64,000 nucleotides of DNA from Weizmannia acidilactici (GTDB taxonomy: Bacteria; Bacillota; Bacilli; Bacillales; Bacillaceae_C): contig NZ_BKZP01000008.1 of the NCBI RefSeq assembly GCF_008974185.1, positions 1 through 64,000 on the forward strand, written 5' to 3'. The notes under the pieces were generated by a model. That model was not told the DNA's origin, searched no databases, and saw only the letters and a program-made list of their open reading frames with translations. The translations under genes and the position numbers were made by a program. Of this stretch, positions 37,421-46,741 are shown piece after piece. Numbering within the stretch: the stretch's first letter is position 1; the number at the start of each line of letters is the position of its first letter.

Positions 37421-38800
37421 ATGCCACAAACTTACCAACAGTATTTACAGGAGCACCGTGAACAGCATCTTAAGGAACTGTTTGACTTTCTTAAAATCCC
37501 GAGCATCAGTTCCTTATCTGAATATAAAGAAGATGTCAGGAATGCGGCAGAATGGTTAAAAGCGGAACTGGAGAAAACCGGAATGGAACATGCGGAGGTC
37601 ATGAAAACGAAAGGGCATCCCGTTGTTTATGCTGACTGGCTGCACGCGGATGGGAAACCAACTGTCCTTATTTACGGGCATTACGATGTCCAGCCGGTTG
37701 ATCCGCTGAACTTATGGGAAAGCGATCCCTTTCAGCCGGAAATTCGCGATGATAAAATTTATGCCCGCGGTGTGAGCGATGATAAAGGGCAGATTTTTAT
37801 GCATGTCAAAGCAATCGATGCGTTCCTGCAAACGGATGGCAAGCTGCCTGTCAATATAAAAGTGCTTTTCGAAGGAGAGGAAGAAATCGGCAGCCCGCAC
37901 CTGCCGGCCTTTGTGGAAGAACATAAGGATCTTTTGGCGGCGGATTTGATCGTCATATCCGATACTGGCATGCCGGAAAAAGATAAGCCAACGATCTGTT
38001 ACGGGCTGCGCGGGTTATGCGGCCTTCAAATCAATGTGAAAGGAGCGACAAGCGATCTGCATTCGGGTGAGTACGGCGGCGGTGTCCAAAACGCAGCAAC
38101 GGCACTTGTCGAATTATTGGCGTCTTTCCATGATAGAGACGGCAAAGTTTTAGTGGAAGGATTTTACGATAAAGTGGAGGAACTGACAGCTGAAGAAAAA
38201 GAAGCCTTCGCCAAATTGCAGGTGGATGAGGAAAAACTGCGTAAACAACTTGGCGTACCGGAGCTTTTCGGGGAAAAAGGATATTCGTATACGGAAAGGA
38301 CATCCGTCCGCCCGACGCTTGAAATCAACGGCATGCAGAGCGGCTTTACCGGGGAAGGGCTGAAAACCGTGCTGCCGTCCGAAGCGTTTGCCAAAATGAC
38401 ATGCCGGCTCGTGCCGAAGCAGGATCCGTATGAAATTCTGGAACTATTGAAAAAACATATCCATGCCCATACCCCAAAAGGTGTAACCGTTACGGTAACC
38501 GAGTTTGATAAAGGCTATCCGTATGTTACACCATTGGACCACCCGGCCATCCAGGCTGCCGGCAGGGCGTATGAAAAAGTGTACCAAGTGCCGGTGACGT
38601 ATACCCGTGGCGGCGGTTCGATTCCGATCGTGGCGGCCTTTGATAACATTTTAAAACTGCCGGTAGTGCTGATGGGGTTTGCGCTTCCGACCGAAAATGC
38701 CCATGCGCCGAACGAACATTTCCATCTAGAAAACTTTGGCAAAGGTTTGGAAACAATTTGTGCCTATTGGAATGAGCTGCAAACGTTAATCTTTTCATAA
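37421..38800 (+). CDS. M20 family dipeptidase
   Basis: 459 residues, cytoplasmic zinc peptidase of the M20 (carnosinase/PepV) type. Metal ligands are visible in IYGHYDVQPVD and RGVSDDKGQ, with the catalytic and bridging Glu pair in FEGEEEIGSPHL. The lid (dimerisation) domain has TSDLHSGEYGGGVQNAATAL, and the last metal His is in NAHAPNEHFHLENFGKG. Ribosome site AAAGGAGG before ATG 37421. No neighbour in the same transcript. Confidence 0.92.
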   Translation: MPQTYQQYLQEHREQHLKELFDFLKIPSISSLSEYKEDVRNAAEWLKAELEKTGMEHAEVMKTKGHPVVYADWLHADGKPTVLIYGHYDVQPVDPLNLWESDPFQPEIRDDKIYARGVSDDKGQIFMHVKAIDAFLQTDGKLPVNIKVLFEGEEEIGSPHLPAFVEEHKDLLAADLIVISDTGMPEKDKPTICYGLRGLCGLQINVKGATSDLHSGEYGGGVQNAATALVELLASFHDRDGKVLVEGFYDKVEELTAEEKEAFAKLQVDEEKLRKQLGVPELFGEKGYSYTERTSVRPTLEINGMQSGFTGEGLKTVLPSEAFAKMTCRLVPKQDPYEILELLKKHIHAHTPKGVTVTVTEFDKGYPYVTPLDHPAIQAAGRAYEKVYQVPVTYTRGGGSIPIVAAFDNILKLPVVLMGFALPTENAHAPNEHFHLENFGKGLETICAYWNELQTLIFS

Positions 38801-38882
38801 AATATTGATGGGGAGAGCCCCCTCATAGGGACTTTTCGATTTTTCTGTATTCCAAAACTGCTGGGACAGGAGTGTGGGAGGA

Positions 38883-39862
38883 ATGCGCCCGGTCATATTG
38901 GGAGTATGTGCCGCCTTCTTTTTTGCGATGACATTTATTTTAAACCGTTCGATGGAGCTGTCAGGGGGAAGCTGGATTTGGAGCGCTTCTTTAAGGTATA
39001 TTTTTATGGTGCCTTTTCTTTTGACGATTGTATTCGCGAGGAAGAAATTTAGCGGGCTTTGGAAGGAAATGCGAAAGCGGCCTTTTCAGTGGCTGTTGTG
39101 GAGCTTTTCAGGCTTTGTGCTTTTTTATGCGCCGTTATGTTATGCGGCAGCATTTGCGCCGGGCTGGCTTGTTGCGGGCACCTGGCAGATTACGATTATC
39201 CGGGTCGCTGCTGGCGCCTTTCTTTTTTAAAACCGTCCAAACAAAAAAAGGGCAGGTAAAAATGCGGAAAAAAATTCCGTTCCTGGGGCTGCGCTGGTCG
39301 CTTTTGATTTTATTAGGAGTTTTTCTTATGCAGCTGGAACAGGCCGGCCGCATTTCATTGCATCAAATTGCTTTGGGCGTATTGCCGGTGCTCGTGGCAA
39401 CTTTTGCATATCCATTGGGGAACCGCAAAATGATGGAAATTTGCGAAGGGCGTCTTGATACATTCCAGCGCGTGCTCGGCATGACGCTTGCAAGTCTGCC
39501 TTTTTGGTTCATCCTTTCCCTTTACTGTCTGTATACATCCGGGCCGCCTGCTGAAACGCAAATCATCCAGTCGGACATCGTCGCAATTTTTTCCGGGGTG
39601 ATCGCAACGGTACTGTTTTTTAAAGCAACCGATCTTGTCCGTGGTGATATGGCAAAATTATTACTCGTAGAGGCGACCCAGTCTTTAGAAGTACTGTTTG
39701 CGCTTTTTGGGGAAATGGTTTTTTTATCAATTCCAATACCCCGTTAATTTCCTGGATTGGAATCATGACCGTTATTGCCGGAATGGTGCTGCATAGCCTC
39801 ACTTCCCGTAGAGTTGAAACGCCTGCTGCTTACGATGTGAAAGAAACCGAGACAAGTGTATA
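38883..39862 (+). pseudogene. DMT-type multidrug efflux protein, frameshifted
   Basis: MRPVILGVCAAFFFAMTFIL and GSWIWSASLRYIFMVPFLLT begin a ten-helix permease of the multidrug-resistance efflux (EmrE-like, PF13536-type) group. The frame breaks near 39205 and resumes as SLLAPFFFKTVQTKKGQVKM; helices continue to LLVEATQSLEVLFALFGEMV. A second break near 39735 is followed by LISWIGIMTVIAGMVLHSLT and a tail to TAA 39860-39862. Two indels; otherwise complete. Confidence 0.75.
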
Positions 39863-39875
39863 ATTTGATCGGGAA

Positions 39876-39926
39876 AATTTGAGACAAAATGAGACACTTT
39901 GAGACTGTTGTCCCAATTTGTCTCAT
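39876..39926. promoter_or_regulatory. GAGAC repeat/dyad region, possible AcoR site and terminator
   Basis: Three GAGAC copies at about 11-bp spacing in TTTGAGACAAAATGAGACA and CTTTGAGACTG, closed by TTTGTCTCATTTTTT. TGAGACAAA and TTTGTCTCA form a dyad. The last arm plus T run could terminate the upstream transcript, and the position, roughly 60-110 bases before the -24/-12 promoter, suits an enhancer site for AcoR. Confidence 0.45.
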
Positions 39927-39977
39927 TTTTTGTTTCTGTAATTTTTGAAAAAACCGCCGCAGCAAGGCTTTTTCATT

Positions 39978-39992
39978 TGGCATACTTTTTGC
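39978..39992 (+). promoter_or_regulatory. Sigma-54 (SigL) promoter of acoABCL
   Basis: TGGCATACTTTTTGC: the invariant GG (39979-39980), ten bases, GC (39991-39992), as required for -24/-12 promoters. It lies 44 bases before acoA, and an AcoR-type enhancer-binding protein is encoded downstream. Confidence 0.88.
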
Positions 39993-40035
39993 GTATATAT
40001 TAGGCGAAAGAATTATGACAAGGAGGATGGGTTGG

Positions 40036-41028
40036 ATGGAAACATTAAAAGCAAGTGAACTGCAGTTAAGCAGGGAAAAGGCGCATTGGATGATCCAAAA
40101 AATGTTTGAAATCCGCAAATTTGAAGACAAAGTGCATGAAGTGTTTGCGACCGGAATTTTGCCGGGATTTGTCCACTTGTATGCCGGTGAAGAAGCGGTG
40201 GCCGTCGGAGTTTGCGCCCATCTGAACAATGAAGACACGATAACGAGCACGCACCGCGGCCATGGTCACTGTATTGCCAAAGGCTGCGATTTAAAAGGGA
40301 TGATGGCGGAGATTTACGGAAAAGCAACTGGCCTGTGCAAAGGAAAAGGAGGATCGATGCATATTGCCGACCTGGATAAAGGGATGCTCGGGGCAAACGG
40401 GATTGTCGGTGGTGGATTTCCGCTTGCATGCGGAGCAGCGCTGACAGCGAAGTATAAAAAGACCCGAAATGTAAGCGTTTGCTTCTTTGGCGACGGCGCG
40501 AACAACCACGGCACTTTCCACGAAGGCATCAATTTGGCGGCAGCTTGGAAGCTTCCGGTTGTGTTTGTTGCAGAAAATAACGGCTACGCAGAAGCTACGC
40601 CTTTCTCCTATGCATCCAGTTGCAAAACGATCGCAGACAGGGCCATTTCCTATAATATTCCTGGTGTGCGCGTCGATGGGAAAGATGTTGTCGCTGTGTA
40701 CCAAGCTGCGAAGGAAGCGGTGGAAAGGGCGCGCAACGGGGAAGGCCCGACTTTAATTGAATGTGTGACTTATCGGAACTACGGCCATTTTGAAGGCGAT
40801 GCGCAGACCTATAAAGCGGAAAAAGAAAAAGCAGAGCAGCTGAACGAAAAGGATGCCATCTTGCAGTTTAAAAAATATTTGATTGAGCAAAATTTGATGA
40901 CCGAATCGGTAATCGACAGCCTGGAACAAAAAGTAGACAACGAGATTACCGAAGCCGTGAAATTCAGCGAAGAAAGCCCTTATCCGGATTCGTCCGAGCT
41001 GTTGACGGATGTATATGTATCTTACTAA
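40036..41028 (+). CDS. acoA: Acetoin dehydrogenase E1 component, alpha subunit
   Basis: With AcoB forms the thiamine-diphosphate E1 that cleaves acetoin to acetaldehyde and an acetyl group for E2. 330 residues from ATG 40036 (AAGGAGG nine bases ahead; upstream in-frame ATGs overlap the ribosome site). FVHLYAGEEAVAVGVCAHL, STHRGHGHCIAKGCD and GKGGSMHIADLDKGM lead to the ThDP-binding motif FFGDGANNHGTFHEGINLAA and VFVAENNGYAEATPF. First gene of acoABCL, sigma-54 dependent. Confidence 0.95.
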   Translation: METLKASELQLSREKAHWMIQKMFEIRKFEDKVHEVFATGILPGFVHLYAGEEAVAVGVCAHLNNEDTITSTHRGHGHCIAKGCDLKGMMAEIYGKATGLCKGKGGSMHIADLDKGMLGANGIVGGGFPLACGAALTAKYKKTRNVSVCFFGDGANNHGTFHEGINLAAAWKLPVVFVAENNGYAEATPFSYASSCKTIADRAISYNIPGVRVDGKDVVAVYQAAKEAVERARNGEGPTLIECVTYRNYGHFEGDAQTYKAEKEKAEQLNEKDAILQFKKYLIEQNLMTESVIDSLEQKVDNEITEAVKFSEESPYPDSSELLTDVYVSY

Positions 41029-41052
41029 TCCATGAAAAAGGAGGGATTTCAA

Positions 41053-42081
41053 ATGGGAAGAATAATCACGATGTCACAGGCGATCAATGAAGCGATTAAA
41101 CTTGCAATGAGGAAAGACGAAAATGTCATTCTAATGGGGGAAGATGTTGCAGGCGGCGCGGAAGTCGACCATCTGCAGGACGAGGAAGCATGGGGCGGTG
41201 TGCTCGGCGTCACAAAAGGCCTTGTCCAGGAATTCGGCCGTGAACGCATTCTCGATACACCAATTACGGAAGCGGGCTATATGGGGGCTGCGATGGCCGC
41301 GGCGTCAACTGGCTTAAGGCCGATTGCAGAGCTCATGTTCAACGATTTTATCGGCAGCTGTTTGGACGAAGTGCTGAACCAGGGCGCAAAGTTCCGCTAC
41401 ATGTTCGGCGGGAAAGCGCAGGTGCCGGTCACGGTGAGGACAATGTATGGCGCGGGATTCCGGGCGGCGGCCCAGCACTCGCAAAGCCTGTATGCGCTTT
41501 TTACCGCAATCCCGGGCTTAAAAGTGGTTGTCCCGTCCACGCCTTACGATGCAAAAGGGCTCCTGCTCGCTGCGATCGAAGACAATGATCCAGTGATCTT
41601 TTTCGAAGATAAAACGCTTTACAACATGAAAGGGGAGGTGCCGGAAGATTATTATACGATCCCGCTCGGCAAAGCGGATATCAAGCGTGAAGGCAGCGAC
41701 TTAACCATTGTTGCGATCGGAAAGCAGGTCCAGACAGCGCTCGAGGCAGCGGAAACCCTTGCCAATAACGGGATAGAAGTTGAAGTGGTAGACCCGCGCA
41801 GCTTATCGCCGCTCGATGAAAACGTGATTCTCCAATCGGTTGCAAAGACGAACAGGCTGATCGTCGTCGATGAGGCCAATCCGAGGTGCAATGTTGCGAC
41901 TGATATTGCGGCACTTGTTGCGGATAAAGGATTTGACGATCTTGATGCCCCGATCAAACGTATCACTGCGCCGCACACGCCGGTTCCGTTCTCGCCGGTG
42001 CTGGAAGACTTGTATTTGCCGTCACCGCAAAAAATCGTGCAAGCTGTATCGGAAATTTTAGGGGAACCAATCGGACAATAA
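41053..42081 (+). CDS. acoB: Acetoin dehydrogenase E1 component, beta subunit
   Basis: 342 residues from ATG 41053 with AAGGAGGG seven bases ahead. Typical 2-oxo-acid dehydrogenase beta subunit: ENVILMGEDVAGGAEVDHLQ, DTPITEAGYMGAAMAAASTG, YGAGFRAAAQHSQSLYALF with the catalytic His pair region, and the transketolase C-terminal domain (VVDPRSLSPLDENVILQSV). Works with AcoA as the alpha2-beta2 E1 enzyme. Spacing of 24 bases from acoA, same operon. Confidence 0.95.
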   Translation: MGRIITMSQAINEAIKLAMRKDENVILMGEDVAGGAEVDHLQDEEAWGGVLGVTKGLVQEFGRERILDTPITEAGYMGAAMAAASTGLRPIAELMFNDFIGSCLDEVLNQGAKFRYMFGGKAQVPVTVRTMYGAGFRAAAQHSQSLYALFTAIPGLKVVVPSTPYDAKGLLLAAIEDNDPVIFFEDKTLYNMKGEVPEDYYTIPLGKADIKREGSDLTIVAIGKQVQTALEAAETLANNGIEVEVVDPRSLSPLDENVILQSVAKTNRLIVVDEANPRCNVATDIAALVADKGFDDLDAPIKRITAPHTPVPFSPVLEDLYLPSPQKIVQAVSEILGEPIGQ

Positions 42082-42111
42082 CAGACAGATAGAAAGAAAG
42101 GAGTGATCGGC

Positions 42112-43332
42112 ATGCCGGTTGAAGTCATCATGCCAAAGCTGGGGATGGCCATGAAGGAAGGAACGGTTTCACAATGGAATAAAACGGAAGGTGATCCTGT
42201 CAAAAAAGGCGATCTAATCGCCAATATCAATTCGGAAAAAATTGAAATGGAGATTGAATCACCGGCTGATGGGACCATTTTAAAAATCAATGTGCCGGAA
42301 GGAGAAGGGGTGCCGCCCGGAACGGTGATCTGCTATATCGGAAACCCAGGTGAAAAAGTTGAAGCAAGCAAAACCGCGGTGCAGGCAGCCGAGGAGAAAA
42401 ACGAAGAACGGGGCGTGAAAGTGGATAATATTGGAAAATATCCGTTAAGGCAGGAAAAAGAGCGGGTCAAAATCTCCCCGGTTGCGCGGAAAATGGCGGA
42501 AGCAGCGGGCCTTAAACCGGAAGACATCCAAGGCACCGGACCGGGAGGAAGAATTACAAAAGAAGATGTTCAGCGGGCAATGAAAGCATTAAAAGAAAAT
42601 TCGGCGGAAACACGGATCGAAAAGGCTGAACCTGCGGCGGAAACGGCGAAACGGACACCGGTTTCCGGCATGCGTAAAGTGATTGCCGGCCGAATGCTCG
42701 ACAGCCTGCAAAGCACAGCGCAGCTTACGATTACAATGAAAGCCGACGTAACAGAACTGGTTGCTTTGCAAAAACAATCAAAAGAAACGGTGGCTAAGCG
42801 TTACGGCGGCAAATTGACGATGACCGATTTTGTCGCGAGGGCCGTTATTCTGGCACTCAAGCAGCATCCGATTATGAACAGCGCGTACATTGATGATTCG
42901 ATTGTCACCTATCCGGACGTTCATTTAGGCATTGCGGTTGCGCTTGAAAAAGGACTCGTTGTTCCGGCCATCCGCAACGCGGGAAGCAAAACGCTGATCG
43001 AGCTGTCAAAAGAAATAAAAGAAAAAGCACTAGCGGCACGGGAGGGAAAACTACTAACCGACGATTTGCAGGGTTCGACATTTACAATTTCAAGCCTCGG
43101 AGCAAGCGGCGTTGAATTTTTCACCCCAATTTTAAATCCTCCGGAAGCCGGCATTTTAGGCATCGGTGCGGTTTCGGACGAAGCTGTGTTTATTGGTGAT
43201 ACGGTAAAAAAAAGGAGCCGGTTGCCGCTCAGCCTGACGTTTGACCATCGCGCGCTCGACGGGGCGCCTGCAGCAGCCTTTTTACAAACTGTAAAACAAT
43301 ATTTGGAAGAGCCGATTACGATGCTTTTGTGA
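42112..43332 (+). CDS. acoC: Acetoin dehydrogenase E2, dihydrolipoamide acetyltransferase
   Basis: 406 residues from ATG 42112 (AAAGGAG eight bases ahead). One N-terminal lipoyl domain with the lipoylated lysine in INSEKIEMEIESPADG, a flexible linker, the peripheral-subunit-binding domain (ISPVARKMAEAAGLKPEDI, GTGPGGRITKEDVQRAM), a second linker, and the acyltransferase core ending in the catalytic FDHRALDGAPAAAFLQTV. Transfers the acetyl group to CoA. Third gene of the operon. Confidence 0.95.
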   Translation: MPVEVIMPKLGMAMKEGTVSQWNKTEGDPVKKGDLIANINSEKIEMEIESPADGTILKINVPEGEGVPPGTVICYIGNPGEKVEASKTAVQAAEEKNEERGVKVDNIGKYPLRQEKERVKISPVARKMAEAAGLKPEDIQGTGPGGRITKEDVQRAMKALKENSAETRIEKAEPAAETAKRTPVSGMRKVIAGRMLDSLQSTAQLTITMKADVTELVALQKQSKETVAKRYGGKLTMTDFVARAVILALKQHPIMNSAYIDDSIVTYPDVHLGIAVALEKGLVVPAIRNAGSKTLIELSKEIKEKALAAREGKLLTDDLQGSTFTISSLGASGVEFFTPILNPPEAGILGIGAVSDEAVFIGDTVKKRSRLPLSLTFDHRALDGAPAAAFLQTVKQYLEEPITMLL

Positions 43333-43350
43333 AGAAAGGAGGGAGAAAAA

Positions 43351-44733
43351 TTGGCAACGATCGCGATTATCGGCGGCGGGCCAGCCGGGTACGTCGCCGC
43401 CATTACAGCGGCACAGCAGGGGGCAGGTGTCATATTGATTGAGCAGGCATCTTTAGGCGGCACCTGCTTAAATGAAGGATGCATACCGACCAAAACGCTT
43501 TTGGAAAGCGCCGGACGATACAGGGACATACAGCATGAAGAAACATTCGGCATCCGGTTAAACGGTCGGGATGTTACAGTTGACTGGACGGCAGTGCTTG
43601 ACAGGAAAAATGCCATTGTTTCGCATCTTGTGCAGGGCGTTCAATACTTAATGAAGAAAAATAAGATTAAAGTGGTGCAGGGAAAGGCAGTCTTCCAATC
43701 GAGCTGCTCCGTTTTAGTGGAAACGTCGAACGGCACTGTTGAGATCGAAGCGGACCGGTTTATCATTGCAACGGGGTCGGAGCCAGCCGCGCTCCCGTTC
43801 GCCCCGTTTGACGGAAAATGGGTGATCGACAGCACGCAGGCTATGTCCCTGCCCGGGATTCCATCTTCCTTATTGATTGTCGGCGGCGGTGTAATCGGGT
43901 GCGAGTTCGCCAGCATTTACAGCCGGCTTGGCGTAAAGGTTTCAATCGTGGAAATGGCGGACCAGATTTTGCCGGGTGAAGATGCCGATATCGCGGCAAT
44001 TTTAAAGGAACAGCTGGAAAAAGACGGGGTGAACATTTACAAGTCTGCAGCGGTGAAGGAATTGGATCCGGAAAAGAATTGCGCTGTTGTAGAACATGCA
44101 GGTCAAAATGTTGAGATGTATGCGGATTACGCGCTTGTTTCCATCGGAAGAAAACCGAATACACAAGGCCTGGGGCTGGAAAACGCCGGTGTGGAGTATT
44201 CAAAAACTGGGATTATGGTGAACGAAAAAATGCAGACGACCCATCCGGATATTTATGCATGTGGAGATTGCATCGGCGGCATCCAGCTTGCCCATGTCGC
44301 CTTCCACGAAGGCAAAGTTGCCGCGTTAAATGCGTGCGGCATCGAAACTTCAGCCAATTACCGGGCCGTTCCACGCTGCATTTACACTTTTCCTGAAATT
44401 GCCGGCGTCGGCTTGACTGAAAAGCAGGCAAAAGAGATGTATGGTTCGGTCCGGATCGGCGAATTCCCGTTTTCGGCAAACGGAAAAGCGATGATTTCCG
44501 GGGAGCAGGCGGGAAAAGTCAAAGTCGTAATTGAACTGGAATATGAAGAAGTGGTCGGTTTGTCCATTGCGGGCCCGCATGCAACGGAATTGATCGGGCA
44601 GGGGGCGCTGATGCTGAATGCGGAAATGACGGCCGATATGCTTGATCAGTATATTGTCGCCCACCCGACTGTTTCGGAAGCGATCCATGAAGCGTTGCTG
44701 AATGCAACAGGCCAGGCCGTGCATATATTATGA
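43351..44733 (+). CDS. acoL: Dihydrolipoamide dehydrogenase, acetoin-specific E3
   Basis: 460 residues from TTG 43351 (AAAGGAGGGAG ahead). FAD loop AIIGGGPAGYVAAITAAQQG, redox-active disulfide GGTCLNEGCIPTKTLLES, NAD loop LLIVGGGVIGCEFASIYSRL, second FAD motif IYACGDCIGGIQLAHVAFHEG, and the His-Glu pair in VAHPTVSEAIHEALLN. Reoxidises the E2 lipoyl group with NAD+. Last gene of acoABCL, followed by a strong terminator. Confidence 0.95.
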   Translation: MATIAIIGGGPAGYVAAITAAQQGAGVILIEQASLGGTCLNEGCIPTKTLLESAGRYRDIQHEETFGIRLNGRDVTVDWTAVLDRKNAIVSHLVQGVQYLMKKNKIKVVQGKAVFQSSCSVLVETSNGTVEIEADRFIIATGSEPAALPFAPFDGKWVIDSTQAMSLPGIPSSLLIVGGGVIGCEFASIYSRLGVKVSIVEMADQILPGEDADIAAILKEQLEKDGVNIYKSAAVKELDPEKNCAVVEHAGQNVEMYADYALVSIGRKPNTQGLGLENAGVEYSKTGIMVNEKMQTTHPDIYACGDCIGGIQLAHVAFHEGKVAALNACGIETSANYRAVPRCIYTFPEIAGVGLTEKQAKEMYGSVRIGEFPFSANGKAMISGEQAGKVKVVIELEYEEVVGLSIAGPHATELIGQGALMLNAEMTADMLDQYIVAHPTVSEAIHEALLNATGQAVHIL

Positions 44734-44736
44734 TTT

Positions 44737-44782
44737 CCCGGCAGTCGGAAAACTGCCGGGAAATCTATTTCAATTTTTTTTA
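44737..44782 (+). terminator. Terminator of acoABCL
   Basis: CCCGGCAGT (44737-44745) and ACTGCCGGG (44752-44760), perfect nine-base stem; a T-rich stretch follows from 44766. Confidence 0.8.
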
Positions 44783-44808
44783 TAAAAACGATTAGCCACT
44801 TTGTTATA

Positions 44809-44838
44809 TTGAAAACGCTTTCTAGATTCGTTTATAAT
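44809..44838 (+). promoter_or_regulatory. acoR promoter with overlapping cre site
   Basis: TTGAAA (44809-44814), 18 bases, TATAAT (44833-44838). The sequence TGAAAACGCTTTCT (44810-44823) matches the CcpA cre consensus at all but the last base and covers the -35 box, so CcpA should repress acoR on glucose, as known for B. subtilis. Confidence 0.82.
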
Positions 44839-44892
44839 AGAAAAGTAGTCACCACGAACTTCATTCCTGTTTCGAAACATTTCTATTATAAA
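44831..44892. repeat. 13-bp perfect inverted repeat around the acoR leader
   Basis: TTTATAATAGAAA (44831-44843) and TTTCTATTATAAA (44880-44892), 36 bases apart. The left arm contains the -10 box; the right arm ends just before the ribosome site and contains a mirrored TATAAT on the minus strand. Confidence 0.5.
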
Positions 44893-44908
44893 TCGGGAGG
44901 GATGAAAG

Positions 44909-46741
44909 ATGGCGGTATGTTATTTGAATACTTGGAAACGGTTTGTACAGGAAGGAACATTGGATCCGGCCAGGCTGAACAAAAGAATCGCAGAATCATG
45001 GTACCGTTGCAAAAAGCGGGATGTCAACCCTTATTTGCGGAAAGGGCAGCATATCCTGCCGGACTATAAACTTGCAAAAAAGCGGGAATTACATAAAGTA
45101 TTTTTGGATACTATGGCAAAACACCTGAAGCAAATGGAGCATATGATTCGTGAAGCCGGGATGATGGCGCTGATCATCGACCCCGAAGGCTATGTATTGT
45201 CGATTTCAGGAAGCCTGAGAACGATCCATGAAGCCGAAAAAATTAATTTTGTCGAAGGCGTTTGCTGGACGGAAGAACAGGTGGGGACAAACGCGATCGG
45301 AACGTCGCTGCAGACAGGCGAAGCCGTTATGGTCAATGGCACCGAGCACTTTTCGATTGCTTCCCACCAATGGAGCTGCGCTGCCGCACCGATTTACGAC
45401 AGCCGCAAAAATTTATTGGGTGTGATTGATTTATCCTGCCCGTATGAACAGTCTCATCCTTTTATGCTCGGCATGGCTTCTTCATTGGCTTATGCCGTGG
45501 AACAGGAAACATTCCGTCTTGCCTCCCTCCGGCATGAAGTATTGGTCCAAAAGGCTGTTAAATTGGCGGAACAATATACGGATCAGCCGTTTGTGATTGT
45601 GGATCAGGAAGGAAAAGCCGTTGCGGCAAGCCGGCCTGTCCGCGAAAAGGTGCCGGGTTATTTCGGGAGACCGCTTGAAGAAATCACCTCTAAAGCATTC
45701 ACCATTTTAAAACAGTCTCCACTTTTGTCTTCCTATCAGGAAAAAATTGGTACATGTTTCTTACTATCGGAATATCCAAATCAGTTAATCCGTAAAAACC
45801 AAAAAGAAACATTCCATTTTCAAGGTGCAGCAGGCATTAATAAAAGTTTTCAAGATACATTACAAAAAACAAAGCTCGCGGCATTATCCGATACCACCTG
45901 TTTTATCACGGGGGAGACAGGCACTGGAAAAGAGCTTATTGCGAGCGCTATCCATGAAAACAGCAGGCGGAAAAACGGGCCGTTTGTTGCGGTCAATTGC
46001 GGCGCCATTCCCCGGGATTTAATGGAAAGCGAGTTTTTCGGCTATGCGGAAGGGGCTTTTACCGGCGCAAAAAAGCACGGTTACAAAGGGAAATTTGAAC
46101 AGGCAAACGGCGGTACGTTATTTTTGGATGAAGTGGCTGAACTGCCGTTTTCGATGCAGACGGCATTATTACGCGTAGTGCAGGAAAGAAAAGTGGTTCC
46201 GGTCGGCGCGGCGAAAGAAGTAGCTGTCGATGTCCGGATCGTGGCCGCCACCCACAGGGATTTGCCGAAGCTCGTGAAAGAAGGAAAGTTCCGCGAGGAT
46301 TTATACTACCGCCTTTTTGTCTTTCCGATCCATGTGCCGCCCCTGAGGGAGAGAAAAGAAGACATCCCGGCACTCATAAGGTATTTATGCAAGCAGCGGA
46401 ATTGGGATTTTGTTGTGCCGCGATTCGCCATGGAAAAGATGCTGGATTATGATTGGCCGGGCAATATCCGCGAACTTATGAACGTTCTTGAAAATATGCA
46501 GTTGCTCAACATGGCAGGTGAGGAAGAAGTGGAGCGGTACGTCCGCAATTATTTTTCCGCCCAAAAAGGGTTGCCCGAAGCGGAAAAACAGGCACCGGAA
46601 CTGAGCGCCAGGGAGAAAATCGAGCGCGATATGATCATTGAAACGTTAAAGCATACGAAAGGTAAAGCGGCAGCTGCGGCGAAATTACTGGACATTCCGC
46701 GCAGCACTTTTTACAGGAAACTGCGGAAATACGGCCTGTGA
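44909..46741 (+). CDS. acoR: AcoR, sigma-54-dependent activator of the aco operon
   Basis: 610 residues. N-terminal GAF-like sensor (GMMALIIDPEGYVLSISGSL, EEQVGTNAIGTSLQTGEAVM, SHQWSCAAAPIYDS), central AAA+ domain with Walker A GETGTGKE, the sigma-54 contact GAFTGA, Walker B GTLFLDEVAEL and sensor region VDVRIVAATHRDL, then a C-terminal Fis helix-turn-helix (KGKAAAAAKLLDIPRSTFYR). GGGAGGG before ATG 44909. It should activate the -24/-12 promoter of acoA in the presence of acetoin; a cre site at its own promoter adds CcpA control. Confidence 0.95.
   Translation: MAVCYLNTWKRFVQEGTLDPARLNKRIAESWYRCKKRDVNPYLRKGQHILPDYKLAKKRELHKVFLDTMAKHLKQMEHMIREAGMMALIIDPEGYVLSISGSLRTIHEAEKINFVEGVCWTEEQVGTNAIGTSLQTGEAVMVNGTEHFSIASHQWSCAAAPIYDSRKNLLGVIDLSCPYEQSHPFMLGMASSLAYAVEQETFRLASLRHEVLVQKAVKLAEQYTDQPFVIVDQEGKAVAASRPVREKVPGYFGRPLEEITSKAFTILKQSPLLSSYQEKIGTCFLLSEYPNQLIRKNQKETFHFQGAAGINKSFQDTLQKTKLAALSDTTCFITGETGTGKELIASAIHENSRRKNGPFVAVNCGAIPRDLMESEFFGYAEGAFTGAKKHGYKGKFEQANGGTLFLDEVAELPFSMQTALLRVVQERKVVPVGAAKEVAVDVRIVAATHRDLPKLVKEGKFREDLYYRLFVFPIHVPPLRERKEDIPALIRYLCKQRNWDFVVPRFAMEKMLDYDWPGNIRELMNVLENMQLLNMAGEEEVERYVRNYFSAQKGLPEAEKQAPELSAREKIERDMIIETLKHTKGKAAAAAKLLDIPRSTFYRKLRKYGL

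Noticed and set aside
41652-42290. 212-codon open frame antisense to acoB/acoC
   Set aside because: Spans two real plus-strand genes and their junction; translation is Ser/Thr-rich shadow sequence.
42921-43616. 231-codon open frame antisense to acoC/acoL
   Set aside because: Covers the end of acoC and start of acoL, which have clear domains and ribosome sites.
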